A stretch of DNA of 64,000 nt from DATCJA01 sp963734635 (GTDB taxonomy: Bacteria > Acidobacteriota > Vicinamibacteria > Vicinamibacterales > UBA2999). Below are positions 1-8,899 of this stretch, one piece after another. The translations under genes and the position numbers were made by a program. Location: contig CAVTIA010000007.1 of assembly GCA_963734635.1 (NCBI GenBank), positions 62,001 to 126,000 of the forward strand, given 5' to 3'. The notes under the pieces are model-generated. The model had not been told where the DNA came from. It worked only from the letters and a program-made list of their open reading frames with translations, and made no database searches. Numbering within the stretch: position 1 is the stretch's first letter; each line of letters opens with the position of its first letter.

Positions 1-2846
1 AGCGCCCGGCCGAGCGTGGAGTTGGCGGCCAGGTACGCATTGGTCGCCACGAAGTTCGCCGCAACCAGCGGACCGGGCGAGTTCTGGAACGTCGCGCTGA
101 CGAGCACGTCGACTCGCGGGAGGATGTAGGTGCCGAGGAAGCGCACGTTCGTCAGGAAGGGCTCCGCCTGGTCGCACCATTGGGCCGGCAGCCAGACGTT
201 GTTGTTGTCGTTCCCGAGATTGGTGCCCGAATCGGTGACGCCGAGCAGCATCTCCGGCAGCTTCGAGTAAATATCGCATCTATTCATCGAGCGTCTGCCT
301 GTGCTGATGCCGCCCTGCGCCGTGAAGCCGTTCTCGAGGCGCGCGGCGACCGTGACATCGACGCCGTTCCAGTGTTCGGTCATCGTTCCGTACTCGTCCG
401 ACAGCGTGTTGTAGTTGCGCACTGGTCGGCCGAACGCCGTTGGCTTCAGGTTGTAAAGGCCCGTGAGCCGCTGCCCGCTGTTCTCGCCGAGGCGCGAATC
501 GGTCGGAGCGGTGATGGTAAACGTGTCGAAGTCGTCAGGACTGACGGACAAGTCGTCTATCACGCGGAAGTTTCCAAACCAGCGGCGGAAATAGCCGACG
601 TCAACCGACACGCGCGGGACGATTTCGTGCTGCACGCTGGTGGAAAACTCCCAGTTGTACGCGCGATGTCCCCAGCCGGTCATCAGATCCTTGGAGAACG
701 TTGCCGCCGGACGCGAGCTCAGGGCGCCGAAGTCGGTGTTCGACAGCGGCCCGCACTCGCCGTTCGCGCCGGGCACCCTGGCATCCAGCACGCAATCCGG
801 CGCGAAGTTCCCCGTGCGGGGATCGCCCGGCCCATAGAAGGAGTCGTTCCACGAGCGGTTCGCGTTCTGCACCAGCAGATTGCCCGGTGCCGGATCGATG
901 GCGAGCATGTTCAATCCCTGCCCCTGCAGGTACTTGTTCAGCGTGACCTTGACCGCTGTCTTGCCCGTACCGAATACATCCCATGTGGCCCCAGTCCGGT
1001 ACGTGATGTCTTTCCAGTCGAGGTTGTCCTGCGCCGGAAACGTGAGATTCCGTCCCGGCACCAGAAGCCCGGGCCCGATCTGCTGCTCGGGGAAGCTGCT
1101 CTGGAACATGTCGAAGCGAAGGCCGCCGTGCACCGTCCAGCGGTCGAGCGTCCAGCGGTCCTGGGCGAAGAGGCCGAGGTCGTTGTCGAGATTCGCCCGG
1201 TTCCCCCACGGCGTCGCCCAGATGGTCACGAGATTCGGCACCTCGTTGTTGAACCGATATGTGTACGGCTGGAATTGGTAGAACTGCTGCTGCAGATAGC
1301 CGTGCACGCGATTGAACCCCGCCTTCAGGTTGTGCGTCCCCGTCACGTACGAGAAGGCCGCACGGTAGAAGTAGTTCGGGACGCTCGTGTTCCGCCAGTA
1401 GTTGTTGTTCACGTTGGCGTTGTCCGCATTACCGCCGCGGTACAGCATGCCGGTCGACTGCTCGAGGACGGGGATCAAGTCATGCAGCGCGGCTGCCTGT
1501 GCGGGGTCCGTGAGCGAACCCCCGGGGAAGAAGAAATTGCCGTCGGACACACGCGGGTGCATGTTGCCCCAGCGCTCGTAGAAATGCATGCCGACCGCCT
1601 CCACGAGGATGCGGTTAGTAAGAGGGGACGTCCACTCGACGTGCTGCTGCTGTAGCCGCGGGAACCGCCGGTCCTGCGCCGCTTCAGGCGCCAGGGTATC
1701 GCTGACGCGATCGGGGCACCGGCAGTAGTTCTGTTCCCGCCAGGTGAACGCAATCTTGTTCTTCGCGTTTGCCTGAATGGTGCCGCGGAATTGCAGCGAG
1801 TGCCACACACCCTTGTTCTGCGGCGCGTCGCGCGACGTGTCGGGGACGTAGGTCCACTTGGTCACGTCGTACGCGTTCTTGTTGAACAACACGCCGGCGG
1901 GCTGACTGTCCGCGATCGTGTGCCGGCCGGACGCCCAGAACCAGAAACGGTCGCGGACGATCGGGCCACCGAACGTCAGGTTCAGATCGACATTGCGGAT
2001 CACTTTGTCCGGCGTGCGGATGCCCAGCGCCTGCAGCCGATCGGTCACGTTGTTGCCGACCATCGACTCGTTCGCGAACGAAAAGAAATTGGAGCTCGCG
2101 AACGTGTTGCCGCCATCCCGCGGGATGAAGTTGATGCGCACGCCGCCGGTCGGCAGATCTGCGTTCACCGCAGCGGTGTCGATGGTGATTTCCGCGGCGG
2201 CGCCAACGTCGGGCGTGGCCCCGCCGATGTTGCCGCCCGCCTGCAGCGTCGAAGTGTTCACGCCGTTCAGGGTGATCCGCTGATCGACGTTCCGGCTGCC
2301 GTGCACCGAAAGCGACGGCATCGGATCGCCGAGCACCCCGCCCACATCGTCTGTACGGTTCGTCACGACCGCAGTCGCCAGGCGGCCGAGGTTGCCGTAG
2401 TTGCGACTGGTCGGCAGCATCGCGATGGCGTCCTGATCCAGGACGGTCTGCCTGGTCACCGATGCCACGTCGACGAGCGGCGAGTCGGCAGTGACTGTCA
2501 CCGTCTCCTGAACGGTTCCCAGCCGCATTTCTGCATCGATGGTCGCCGTTCCAGCGCCACCGAGGACAACACCCTCGCGCCTGAAGGTGTTGAAGCCCTC
2601 GAGCGAGGCGGACACGACATAGACGCCGGGCCGCAGGTCGATAATCTCGTATCGCCCGTTGCCATCGGTGATGGCCGTGCGAGCCTTTTCAATCAACACC
2701 GGACTGGCCGCCTCGACGGTCACGCCCGGTAGCACCGCGCCCGACGTATCCCTCACCACGCCGGCAATCGACGCTTGCGCCAACGCAACGGCCGGCGTCA
2801 ACAGCGTCCACGAGAGCACGAGAGCCACCTTCGTGAATACGCGCAT
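1..2846 (-). CDS. TonB-dependent receptor, Oar-like (3' end cut by window edge)
   Basis: The frame is open from the ATG at 2846 to the left edge, giving about 948 residues with the C-terminus missing. A signal peptide (MRVFTKVALVLSWTLL, cleavage after ALA near residue 23) is followed by a carboxypeptidase-regulatory-like beta-sandwich (GVVRDTSGAVLPGVTVEA, about residues 28-105), a plug-like region (TVTVTADSPLVDV onward) and a long beta-barrel rich in Tyr, Trp and Asn. The start is supported by GAGGAG nine bases upstream. Such outer-membrane receptors import bulky substrates or bind extracellular polymers using TonB energy; the substrate cannot be read from sequence. It is last in the minus-strand run MFS, monooxygenase-like, amidohydrolase, receptor, 119 bases after the amidohydrolase. 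The second receptor at 15691-18777 is a paralogue of similar layout and suggests that about 90 residues are missing here. Confidence 0.9.
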   Translation of the reverse strand, partial: MRVFTKVALVLSWTLLTPAVALAQASIAGVVRDTSGAVLPGVTVEAASPVLIEKARTAITDGNGRYEIIDLRPGVYVVSASLEGFNTFRREGVVLGGAGTATIDAEMRLGTVQETVTVTADSPLVDVASVTRQTVLDQDAIAMLPTSRNYGNLGRLATAVVTNRTDDVGGVLGDPMPSLSVHGSRNVDQRITLNGVNTSTLQAGGNIGGATPDVGAAAEITIDTAAVNADLPTGGVRINFIPRDGGNTFASSNFFSFANESMVGNNVTDRLQALGIRTPDKVIRNVDLNLTFGGPIVRDRFWFWASGRHTIADSQPAGVLFNKNAYDVTKWTYVPDTSRDAPQNKGVWHSLQFRGTIQANAKNKIAFTWREQNYCRCPDRVSDTLAPEAAQDRRFPRLQQQHVEWTSPLTNRILVEAVGMHFYERWGNMHPRVSDGNFFFPGGSLTDPAQAAALHDLIPVLEQSTGMLYRGGNADNANVNNNYWRNTSVPNYFYRAAFSYVTGTHNLKAGFNRVHGYLQQQFYQFQPYTYRFNNEVPNLVTIWATPWGNRANLDNDLGLFAQDRWTLDRWTVHGGLRFDMFQSSFPEQQIGPGLLVPGRNLTFPAQDNLDWKDITYRTGATWDVFGTGKTAVKVTLNKYLQGQGLNMLAIDPAPGNLLVQNANRSWNDSFYGPGDPRTGNFAPDCVLDARVPGANGECGPLSNTDFGALSSRPAATFSKDLMTGWGHRAYNWEFSTSVQHEIVPRVSVDVGYFRRWFGNFRVIDDLSVSPDDFDTFTITAPTDSRLGENSGQRLTGLYNLKPTAFGRPVRNYNTLSDEYGTMTEHWNGVDVTVAARLENGFTAQGGISTGRRSMNRCDIYSKLPEMLLGVTDSGTNLGNDNNNVWLPAQWCDQAEPFLTNVRFLGTYILPRVDVLVSATFQNSPGPLVAANFVATNAYLAANSTLGRA

Positions 2847-2965
2847 CGTGATTTCTCCTCTGGCCCCGGACTGAGGGCCGCCAGCGTTCTTCTAAACGGA
2901 CTTGCCGCCAGCGTCTTGCAGAAATTCGACGTAAATGAGCAGAATCCTGCGACGCGACGGCGTCG

Positions 2966-4237
2966 TTACTGTCCCTTCACGATTTCGCCGTTCTTGATCA
3001 CCATCGCAACGTTGAGGAGGTTGCCCGCATTGGCCAGCGGATCGCCGTCGAGGACGACCATGTCCGCGAATTTACCCACTTCGAGCGTGCCGAGCCGATC
3101 GTCCTTCATGGCCGCAATCGCAGCGTTCCTGGTCAGGATCGCGACAATGTCCTTAGGGGAGAACACCAATTGGAGCGCCCGCAGCTCGTCGGCGAGGGTG
3201 TCCCTGGGATGCCAGCTCGTGTCGGTTCCGTAGCCGTACGTGATTCCCGCTTCCCAAAGAAGCCTCGCATTCACCGGCCCCTGGCCGGCGCTCGACACCG
3301 TGTCCCACGGGAATGGCCCACGATCGCGAAACAGCGGCTTATTGTCGGCCTCGAAGTGGGGCAGGAAGATGGCGAGCGTGGACGTCATCGGAATGCCGGC
3401 TTTCGCAATTCGTTCGGCCGCGGCTCGGTCCTCCTCGAGCCGACCGATATGTGGCGTGTGCACCAGACGCGCGACCCCCGCGTCAACGGCCGCCAGCGCA
3501 TCCTGCACCGTCACAGCATGGGTGATCGTCGGCAGATTGTGCTTCTTCCCCTCTCTGACAATCAGCGCCAGCGTGTCTTTCTCGGGGCCGCCTGGCGTGA
3601 CGATGATCGCGGTCTTGATGTAATCGAAACCGGCCTTCGCTACTGCTTCGACTGCCTTGATGGTCTCGCCAGGTGGAATGGCCCCGGCAGCGGTGGTCGG
3701 CCGGAGCGGCGGACGCGACACATCGAAGCGCGCCGGATCGCCGGCCGCGGCTCCGCCCCTCCCGCTGGCGGGTGCGGCAGCGGGCCGGGCGAGTGGGACG
3801 CGGCCAGCCGCAAACAGCCGTGGCCCCTTGAGCTCACCTTGCTGCAGCCGCCGCCGTAGTTCGAGGATTACTTCGGGTGCATCACCCGCGGAGAGCACCG
3901 TCGTGAAGCCGGCGTCGAGGAATTCCTGCATGCGCGGGGCAGCCTCCGCCTTCAACCACTGCGCTGGCTCGCCTCGCACGATGTGGCGATGCGCATCGAT
4001 GAATCCAGGCATCACCGTCTTACGCCGTGCGTCAATGACTCGAGCTTGCGGCAAGGTGGCCGACCCTGGCGAAACCGAGACAACCTTGCCGTCGCGCACC
4101 ACAATCGAGCCGTTTTCAATCACGCGCCCTGTGCCGTCGAGGATGCGCGCGTTCGTCACCACGAGAGCCTGCGCCGCGACATGCTGGGCCGAGAGAGCCA
4201 CGCAGATGGTGCAGGCAAGCGTCAAAAATCCTTTCAT
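2966..4237 (-). CDS. Secreted amidohydrolase (imidazolonepropionase-like)
   Basis: 423-residue metal-dependent hydrolase of the amidohydrolase superfamily with an N-terminal signal peptide (MKGFLTLACTICVALSAQHVAAQA). The metal-binding HxH lies in PGFIDAHRHIV (H83 and H85 from this start). A probable bridging lysine is in DYIKTAI, further metal histidines in THA and HTPH, and the catalytic Asp in YGYGTDTSW; the C-terminal KFADMVVLDGDPL strand is typical. I chose the ATG at 4237 over the GTG at 4246 because it overlaps the upstream stop as ATGA and has GAGGAG upstream, implying translational coupling. The Ala/Gly-rich insert around residues 155-185 is unusual but in frame. It probably cleaves a cyclic amide, a dipeptide or a related substrate taken up by the neighbouring transport proteins; the true substrate is unknown. 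Confidence 0.88.
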   Translation of the reverse strand: MKGFLTLACTICVALSAQHVAAQALVVTNARILDGTGRVIENGSIVVRDGKVVSVSPGSATLPQARVIDARRKTVMPGFIDAHRHIVRGEPAQWLKAEAAPRMQEFLDAGFTTVLSAGDAPEVILELRRRLQQGELKGPRLFAAGRVPLARPAAAPASGRGGAAAGDPARFDVSRPPLRPTTAAGAIPPGETIKAVEAVAKAGFDYIKTAIIVTPGGPEKDTLALIVREGKKHNLPTITHAVTVQDALAAVDAGVARLVHTPHIGRLEEDRAAAERIAKAGIPMTSTLAIFLPHFEADNKPLFRDRGPFPWDTVSSAGQGPVNARLLWEAGITYGYGTDTSWHPRDTLADELRALQLVFSPKDIVAILTRNAAIAAMKDDRLGTLEVGKFADMVVLDGDPLANAGNLLNVAMVIKNGEIVKGQ

Positions 4238-5635
4238 CGCAGCCACTCCTCGATCCGTTTCAGCCGCAGATTCTCATCGTCAACCGACACTTCGATGAAC
4301 GGGATGTACATCTCATCAGTGCTCTGCGGCCCGAACCGCACTTCCGCATCCGGCGCCGGATTGTGGTGATTCCGCGCCGAGTTGTCGTAGTGGCCATACG
4401 CGGTGATCGTGCTCCCTTTGCGCACCCTCAACGGCTTGGCCAGCTCGTACGTGATTTGCCAGTGCGGGTTGTAGTGCGGCACGCTGAGCAGCGTCTCCTG
4501 CCGGCCGTTCGGCAACGTCAGCACGAACGTCATGTCCTTCCCGCGCGAGTGCATGTGCGGCCAGAGAGAGTGAATGGTGATGTCATCCTCGACGTTGAGA
4601 GTGCCGGTCACGGCCCAGTTCTCGACACGCGCCGGAATGTTCGGCATGCGCCGATTCCCGTTCGCATCCGCCGCTATCTCTCTGCCGTCCGCCAGTAATC
4701 GCTGATTGACCGTCCACGTATGTACTTCGTGGTGTGGCTCGCCACGCGCATACCAAACACCGATCTGCACCTGCAGTTTTTCCGGCTTTCCCGTTGACAT
4801 CAGGTGGAGTCCCCACGAGAGATAGTCATCGCGGCCGAAACGCTTGGCGAGCCCGTCGGCCAGCTGCATCACACCGCCCCCCGGGACATAGAACATGACG
4901 GGCCGGCCAAACTGCTCCGCCGACGTCATCGTTACCGCCCGCCCGTCTGGAAACACCGGGCACCCCGTCCAGCACCGGACCGCCGGGGAACACCGCGGCA
5001 CGCCCAATCGCGGTACCGGAGGGAAGCGGTCCCAGCGACATGCTCGAGTGATGAACAGCATTCCGGACGCTCGGACGCATTTCGATTGCCTGGATGAATC
5101 GGTCTTCTCGGAACGGAAGTTTCATCCAGACCGTAAACGTGGGCACTTCCCCTTGTGCCGGCAGCTCGAACTCGCCGAAGGGGAGGTCGAGGATGGCGTC
5201 GGGCGGGCGGTTCAGCTGCACCTGCCAACCCTCCGGCGGAAACTTCGGTAACGGTGGCGGATTACCGTCTCCTTGCGGCATCCCGCCATCGATCCAACCG
5301 ACCAGCGCATTTACCTGCGGCTGCGTCAGGCCGCGTGCATTCTTGAATTGCCCATATCGGCGATCCGCGTACCACGGCGGCATCTCGCCGGCCATGACCT
5401 TTTGACGGATTGGTTCCGCGTACGCCCGTGCGCTCTCGATTGTCAGCAGCGGCATGGGACCGACACCGCCGGGCCTGTGGCACCCGACACAGACGTTGAA
5501 CAGAATCGGTGCGACGTCGCGGTTGAACGTCGGCACAGCGCCGCGCACCTGCGTGGTGCCCGGGGACTGAGCGTGGCCGCTGAGATTCAGCAGCGCCAGA
5601 ACAGCACACGCGAACGCAATTGGCTTCACCTTCAA
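4234..5635 (-). CDS. Cytochrome c / copper type II monooxygenase-like protein (frameshifted)
   Basis: Two overlapping reading frames make one protein of about 466 residues. The N-terminal part has a signal peptide (MKPIAFACAVLALLNLSGHAQS-like) and a haem-binding CVGCH motif in a domain with PILFNVCVGCHRPGG and GEMPPWYAD. The C-terminal part has HHSSMSLG and PHMHSRGKDM, the copper-ligand pattern of ascorbate-dependent (PHM/DBH-type) monooxygenases. The frames join if one G is removed from the GGGG run at 4963-4966 (minus strand), restoring VLDGCPVFPDGRAVTMT. The start is uncertain: TTG at 5635 overlaps the MFS stop, GTG at 5629 is an alternative. Periplasmic location is likely. It couples to the amidohydrolase through an ATGA overlap. 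The defect may be a read error because six other genes here carry the same kind of insertion. Confidence 0.8.
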
Positions 5636-6888
5636 TGCGTGGCCGCGACCGCGTGAGACGCGGCCATCCCCACCTTTCGCGGCGCCGTCTCGCGCAGGAA
5701 TACCGACACGACGATGCCCAGCAGCACTCCGGACATCGCCACCCACAGAATGTTCTGGATGCCGTAGTTCTGCGCCACGGCGCCCGCAATGATCGGCGCG
5801 ATGCCCCCACCGAAGATCTCACCCGCACCCACAACCATCCCGATGGCTGACGAAATCAGTCCCGGCGGCGCCGATTCGGTCGATATCGGTCCGGTGATGA
5901 GCGCGATGTTGCCGAGACAACAAAAGCTGACGAGAAACAGCAAAGTGAAGAGCATGGGCGGATTCGCGCCCGTGTTCTTCAGCAGGTAGACAAACACGGT
6001 CGCACCCACGAAGCCCAGTACCGCCATAATCCGCCGGCCGAAGAGGTCAGACAGTCCTGGGACGGCAAACTGGCCGACGAAGCCGCCGAATCCGAGCCCC
6101 GACATCACGAAGCCCATTTGCGTGGGACTCAGTTTCAAATAATCGAGAAGGTAGTTCGGCACCATCGCACCGAGCACGAACACGCACGTCATGGCGCAAA
6201 GCAGCCCGCACATCGACAATACGATGTTGCGGCTCTTGAACACATCAATCCATTTCCCGCTCGGCTCGACCGCGCCGACTATGCGGCCGCCCTGCGTATC
6301 GGCCGGCTCGCGCAGGACGAGGTACAAGAGTCCGCCGACGAGGAGCCCTGGAATGGCGACGATGCCTAATACCCAACGCCATGAGGGCACGACCAGCAGC
6401 AACTGCGTCGCGATGATCGGTCCAAGAGCCAGCCCGAATAGCGCGAACCCGCACTGCTGAAGTCCCTGCAGAAAGCCGCGCCGGCTCGGATACGACGCGG
6501 CGGCGGTCGCCGTAAAGCTCGTTGGACAATACGACCCTTCCATCACCCCCATCAGAAGACGAATCACAAACAGGCTGGCAAATCCGGTGGCCATTCCCGA
6601 GACCCCGGAGAGCAGCGAGAACAGCACGATCGCCGGGATGAGCACTTTGCGGTGCCCGATGGAATCCGAGAGTCTCCCACTGAAAATCGCGAACACGCCC
6701 CACGCCATCCCCAGGATGCCGATGATGCTGCCCTGATCCTGGAGGTTGAGACCCAGATCCTGGAGCATGAAGGGAAACAGCGGCGCGATGATCCACCGAT
6801 CGAGGCCTACCAGCCCGAAGCCCAGCCCGAGCAGCGTGACGGCTTTCCATTCGTACGAGGTATCCCATCGGGTATTTGCCGTGGTCAT
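5632..6888 (-). CDS. MFS transporter
   Basis: 418-residue major facilitator with about 12 hydrophobic segments. The cytoplasmic loop 2-3 motif appears as GRLSDSIGHRKVL, and a second copy follows midway (GLSDLFGRRIMAV), as expected for the two six-helix halves. The second helix region GLVGLDRWIIAPLFPFML resembles the organic-anion (ACS-like) group, but the substrate is not readable. The start at 6888 has GGAGG about nine bases upstream. The stop overlaps the next gene's candidate TTG start, so the transporter heads a minus-strand operon with the monooxygenase-like protein, amidohydrolase and TonB receptor. The 174-base gap upstream, after the AraC gene, contains repeated TTACAGAA boxes that may be operators. 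Confidence 0.9.
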   Translation of the reverse strand: MTTANTRWDTSYEWKAVTLLGLGFGLVGLDRWIIAPLFPFMLQDLGLNLQDQGSIIGILGMAWGVFAIFSGRLSDSIGHRKVLIPAIVLFSLLSGVSGMATGFASLFVIRLLMGVMEGSYCPTSFTATAAASYPSRRGFLQGLQQCGFALFGLALGPIIATQLLLVVPSWRWVLGIVAIPGLLVGGLLYLVLREPADTQGGRIVGAVEPSGKWIDVFKSRNIVLSMCGLLCAMTCVFVLGAMVPNYLLDYLKLSPTQMGFVMSGLGFGGFVGQFAVPGLSDLFGRRIMAVLGFVGATVFVYLLKNTGANPPMLFTLLFLVSFCCLGNIALITGPISTESAPPGLISSAIGMVVGAGEIFGGGIAPIIAGAVAQNYGIQNILWVAMSGVLLGIVVSVFLRETAPRKVGMAASHAVAATH

Positions 6889-6924
6889 CAGGTATCGCCT
6901 CCGAAAAGGGCAGGGCCTACGGGT

Positions 6925-6956
6925 TTACAGAACGGCGACCGCCTCGTCTTACAGAA
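6925..6956. promoter_or_regulatory. Direct TTACAGAA repeats upstream of MFS operon
   Basis: The octamer TTACAGAA occurs at 6925-6932 and again at 6949-6956, a spacing of 24 bases, roughly two helical turns. A one-mismatch inverted copy (TTCTGCAA) is at 7022-7029. This lies in the 174-base gap between the AraC-family gene and the MFS gene it precedes. AraC-type proteins bind direct repeats about two turns apart, so these are candidate operators for the MFS operon. This is inferred from spacing only. Confidence 0.4.
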
Positions 6957-7062
6957 ATGCCACCGGCCTGAACAGGATCCTGCCCTCCCGGCCGGTCAAG
7001 ATTCGAGCATCCGTGTAATGTTTCTGCAAGATTACCGGCCCGTTCTTCTATAAAAACTCTTC

Positions 7063-7968
7063 TCATCCGCGCCGGCGATAGACGGCGGGGGTTATCCCGG
7101 TTTGTCGAATCATCCAGTGCGAGAGGTGGCTCTGTGACGAAAATCCCACCGACAGCGCAACGTCGATGATGGGCATTTCGGTATTTCGCAGCAGCTCCTT
7201 CGCACGCTCGATGCGGCGGGCGAGCACGTACTGATGGGGCGATTGTCCGATAGCGGCCTTGAATGCGCGGGCCAGATACAGGGGGCTGATGCCAACGTGT
7301 GCCGCCATCGCGTCCAGCGTGAGGGGCTGGTCGAGATTGGTCTCGATGAACTCGAGCAGCTGCCGCATTCGCTGATGGGAGACGACCGGCGTCGGCGGTA
7401 GAGCGCCCGCACGTGATTGCACGGAGTGGGTTCGTGCAAGGTGCACCGCCATCATCTGCGCGATGGTGTCGATGTAGAGGCCGTCTCTGACTGCGCCGCT
7501 GCGCAGGGCCTCCGCAAGAGCGATGGAGAGCTGTTCGAGGAGGGGATCGACGATGCCAAACCGTGGCACAATCTCGGCCGCCGCTGCGTCGCAGCCGTAC
7601 AGTTCGCCGACCGCCGCTTCGCACAGCGAACGGCGCAAGTAGACCTGGAGGATCTCGGGGTTACCGTGGTGTTCCCATTCTGTCGCTGTCCCAGGTGGAG
7701 TCACGCAGATGTTGCGCGGACCGAGCAGTCGCTTTTCGCGACGGGCACCTTCGATCTTTCGCATCACCTCGGTGGGATGGGTGAGGTGGTAGATGATGAA
7801 CGGATGATCCAGCGCGGGTTCGGTGACGTGAAGCGGCGCTTCCTTGAAAATCGCGGCGTGAAGCGAACGCCAGCCCACGTCCTGACTGTGGGCGAGCAGC
7901 TCGTTTTCGGGCCGCATCGCGCGCCCGTGCGTTTCGCCGACGGAAAAGGCAGTCCCCTGGAGCGTCAT
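7063..7968 (-). CDS. AraC-family transcriptional regulator
   Basis: 301 residues. The C-terminal 100 residues hold the two helix-turn-helix motifs of the AraC/XylS family: LTLDAMAAHVGISPLYLARAFK, and then IIDVALSVGFSSQSHLSHW ending in the conserved TGITPAVYRR. The N-terminal part (to about residue 185) resembles a cupin-like ligand domain with no recognised specificity. The strong AGGAGGT upstream of the ATG at 7968 supports the start. It is divergent from the bicupin-HpaBC operon, 61 bases away, and upstream of the MFS operon in the same direction, so it could control one or both. An aromatic effector would fit the neighbouring HpaBC-type genes, but that is inference. Confidence 0.9.
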   Translation of the reverse strand: MTLQGTAFSVGETHGRAMRPENELLAHSQDVGWRSLHAAIFKEAPLHVTEPALDHPFIIYHLTHPTEVMRKIEGARREKRLLGPRNICVTPPGTATEWEHHGNPEILQVYLRRSLCEAAVGELYGCDAAAAEIVPRFGIVDPLLEQLSIALAEALRSGAVRDGLYIDTIAQMMAVHLARTHSVQSRAGALPPTPVVSHQRMRQLLEFIETNLDQPLTLDAMAAHVGISPLYLARAFKAAIGQSPHQYVLARRIERAKELLRNTEMPIIDVALSVGFSSQSHLSHWMIRQTGITPAVYRRRG

Positions 7969-8029
7969 CTGGACCTCCTGCGCTCGTGGCTGGGTTCTTA
8001 TACGCTTCCACCGGACTAGAGATCAATAC

Positions 8030-8899
8030 ATGCACCACTTCGGTCATTTCGACGCCGCGGCGCTCGGTCGTGACCCGGGATGGGCCGGCCATAGCGAAGG
8101 CTACCGCCATGCGTCTCTGGTCGACCACGCGACCGGGTCTGTCCACACCGGCCTCAGTATTGACGAGCTCGCACCTGGCGGGACCCTTTCGCCGCACGTC
8201 CACTCCTACGAAGAAAGTTTCTACGTGCTCGCGGGCGAGGCGGTGCTCGGCGTGAACGGCCAGTCGTATCGGGTCCGCCCTGGGGATTTCGGAGCGATCA
8301 AGGTCGGAACCGTTCACGGATGGCGGGCGCTGGGCACGGCACCGGTGCGGTGGCTGCAGATGGCCGCACCACAGCCGAAGCCCGCCGGCCAGGAGCGCGA
8401 TACCTTCTTCGTCAAAAACGCCACCGTTCCCGCCGACGCGACACCTCTCGACCTCTCGCGTCTCGACGGCAATCTGCTCGGACACTTCGACGTCGGGCAG
8501 ATTCCGCCGGGGGACGAGGGGCGTATCGTCGCTGGAGGCCTGAGGGGCGTGTTTCTGAAGTGGCTGATCGATGAAAACTTCGGGGCGCGCCACCATCGGC
8601 TGCTCTTCATCGAGTATCTGCCCGGAGTCTCGATCGGTCTGCACGACCATACCTATGAAGAGGCATACTTCATCCTGAGCGGCGAAGTCGAAGCAACGAT
8701 GGACGGCCAGCGGTATCTGGCACGCGCAGGGGATGTGCTCTGGACAGGCGTCGGGTGCGTCCACGCGTTTGCCAACAAGGGCCGCGAGCCGGTACGGTGG
8801 TTGGAAACCTTCTCTCCGCAGCCCCCGTCAGAAAATGTGTTTCGGTTCATGGCCGAGTGGGAACAGCGTGCCAGGGAACTGGAGGGTCAAGCATCATGA
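8030..8899 (+). CDS. Bicupin protein, probable dioxygenase or isomerase
   Basis: 289 residues with two cupin barrels. The first has PGGTLSPHVHSYEESFYVLAGE (metal ligands H56, H58, E62, with a later His in VGTVHGW). The second has PGVSIGLHDHTYEEAYFILSGE with VGCVHAF. Both barrels keep the His-His-Glu-His pattern, so both could bind metal. It is the first gene of a plus-strand operon and its TGA overlaps the start of the HpaB-type gene as ATGA. Bicupins near aromatic hydroxylases often are ring-cleaving or allantoinase-like enzymes; here the family-level function is not settled. No clear Shine-Dalgarno precedes the ATG at 8030. Confidence 0.85.
   Translation: MHHFGHFDAAALGRDPGWAGHSEGYRHASLVDHATGSVHTGLSIDELAPGGTLSPHVHSYEESFYVLAGEAVLGVNGQSYRVRPGDFGAIKVGTVHGWRALGTAPVRWLQMAAPQPKPAGQERDTFFVKNATVPADATPLDLSRLDGNLLGHFDVGQIPPGDEGRIVAGGLRGVFLKWLIDENFGARHHRLLFIEYLPGVSIGLHDHTYEEAYFILSGEVEATMDGQRYLARAGDVLWTGVGCVHAFANKGREPVRWLETFSPQPPSENVFRFMAEWEQRARELEGQAS

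Noticed and set aside
180..1655. 491-residue plus-strand open frame
   Set aside because: Antisense to the first TonB receptor. No domain, His/Arg/Val-rich, typical of high-GC antisense frames.
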